Assembly: GCA_015478945.1 (NCBI GenBank)
Contig: JABUQX010061785.1
Coordinates: 1 to 17,500 of the forward strand
Source of the DNA: Trachelipus rathkii
Lineage: Eukaryota; Arthropoda; Malacostraca; Isopoda; Trachelipodidae
Length of the DNA: 17,500 nt
Reading direction: 5' to 3'
The notes under the pieces were generated by a model, which saw only the letters and a list, made by a program, of their open reading frames with translations, searched no databases and was not told where the DNA came from. The position numbers and the translations under genes are program-made. Below are positions 16,769-17,500 of the stretch, piece by piece (the stretch's first letter is position 1; each line of letters starts with the position of its first letter).

Positions 16769-17500
16769 TTATTTATTTCTTGTGCCAGTTACATGATTCC
16801 TAAGGATGTGTCTTTTTAAATTTGATTTATGAATACATTCATAGCTACACTCAGAACATTTAAATAATTTCAAATTGCTGTGAGTTAGCAGATGACTTTT
16901 TAAGTTACCTTTGAGATTACATTCATAGCTGCACTCAGAACATTTAAATAATTTAATATTGCTGTGATTTAGCAGATGAGTTTTTAAATAACTTTTGCGA
17001 TTACATTCATAGCTGCACTTAGAACATTTAAATAATTTCAAATTGCTATGAGTTAGCAGATGACGTTTTAAGTGATTTTTCTGATTACATTCATAGCTAC
17101 ACTCAGAACATTTAAATAATTTCAAATTGCTGTGAGTTAGCAGATGAGTTTTTAAAGAACTTTTGTGATTACATTCATAGCTGCACTTAGAACATTTAAA
17201 TAATTTCAAATTGCTGTGAGTTAGCAGATGAATTTTTAAGTTACCTTTGAGATTACATTCATAGCTGCACTCAGAACATTTAAATAATTTCAAATTGCTA
17301 TGAGTTAGCAAATGAGTTTTTAAGTTATCTTTCCGATTACATTCATAGCTGCACTCAGAACATTAAATAATTTCAAATTGCTATGAGTTAGCAGATGAGT
17401 TTTAAGCCATTTTTCCTTTGATAGCATTCATAGCTGCACTCAGAACATTTAAATAATTTCGAATTGCTATGAGTTAGCAGATGAAGTTTTAAGTCATTTT
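16769..17500 (-). CDS. Polydactyl C2H2 zinc-finger protein, C-terminal end (possibly pseudogene)
   Basis: Partial gene running off the right edge; the stop TAA is at 16771-16769. It shows at least eight C2H2 fingers of pattern CX2CX12HX3H (the last HX4H), joined by THSNLKLFK linkers in place of TGEKPFK. Each finger has a fixed extra Cys (SYEC) at the position usually held by Phe. Frame from 17363 to 16769 is intact and holds seven fingers. Upstream, one base is missing in an A-run at about 17363-17368 and another at about 17399-17404, so two frameshifts interrupt the array. Such proteins are usually nuclear DNA-binding regulators; the target is unknown. No start codon is visible; a TTG near 17311 is not a start. 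Confidence 0.85.
16817..17500 (-). repeat. 84-bp tandem repeats encoding zinc fingers
   Basis: Each finger plus linker is 84 bases, and adjacent units are near-identical at the DNA level: ATTCATAGCTGCACTCAGAA and TTTCAAATTGCT recur every 84 bases on the plus strand. Differences concentrate at a few codons in the recognition helix. The array is a protein-coding minisatellite and is liable to unequal exchange. Confidence 0.9.

Noticed and set aside
16769..17500. CRISPR-like regular repeats
   Set aside because: The 84-base period encodes zinc fingers and the varying parts are codons in the recognition helix, not spacers.

Overview
The window looks like non-coding, repeat-dominated DNA from an invertebrate animal. 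A decapod crustacean or other arthropod is the best guess. The reasons are the extreme density of GA, AT and ATCT microsatellites, the mixture of decayed Ty1/copia, piggyBac-like, hAT and non-LTR elements, and a polydactyl C2H2 zinc-finger array with a lineage-style linker (THSNLKLFKC). This assignment is inference. No bacterial-style operons, RNA genes or CRISPR arrays were seen.

Layout. 1-1250 is a purine-only (GA)n array. About 1346-9842 is one decayed Ty1/copia retrotransposon on the minus strand. It reads from a candidate 5' LTR (9842-9594) through a leader, gag, zinc knuckle, protease, GAG-pre-integrase, integrase, reverse transcriptase and the start of RNase H, where it stops against the GA array. 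Two other elements interrupt it. A 1.27-kb element with about 23-bp inverted termini and TA flanks (7061-8333) sits in the protease region. A 3.1-kb piggyBac-like element with TTAA flanks and CCCTTTC termini (1882-4992) sits in the reverse transcriptase. The piggyBac-like insert is inflated by long AT, CT and ATCT microsatellites and has no visible transposase.

9977-10407 is AT-rich microsatellite. 10456-11310 is the C-terminal end and 3' tail of a non-LTR retrotransposon on the plus strand. About 11490-12822 is a decayed hAT transposon on the minus strand, with GCGGATGCGGATC-type subterminal inverted repeats. 13110-14400 is a second, different non-LTR retrotransposon fragment on the minus strand. 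AT blocks separate these elements.

From 14560 the sequence becomes less repetitive. There are two weak exon candidates (14636-14676 plus; 14924-15067 minus), then about 1.3 kb with no gene recognised. Next comes a duplicated acidic coding-like segment (16426-16757 minus). A C2H2 zinc-finger array (16769-17500 minus) runs off the right edge. Fingers in the array are nearly identical except at DNA-contact positions. It carries two 1-base deletions in homopolymer runs, so it may be a pseudogene or contain base-calling errors.

Nothing here works as an operon or pathway. The structure is a layered record of transposition: copia first, then piggyBac-like and TA-flanked DNA elements into it, then microsatellite growth. 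The zinc-finger locus is the only plausible host gene.
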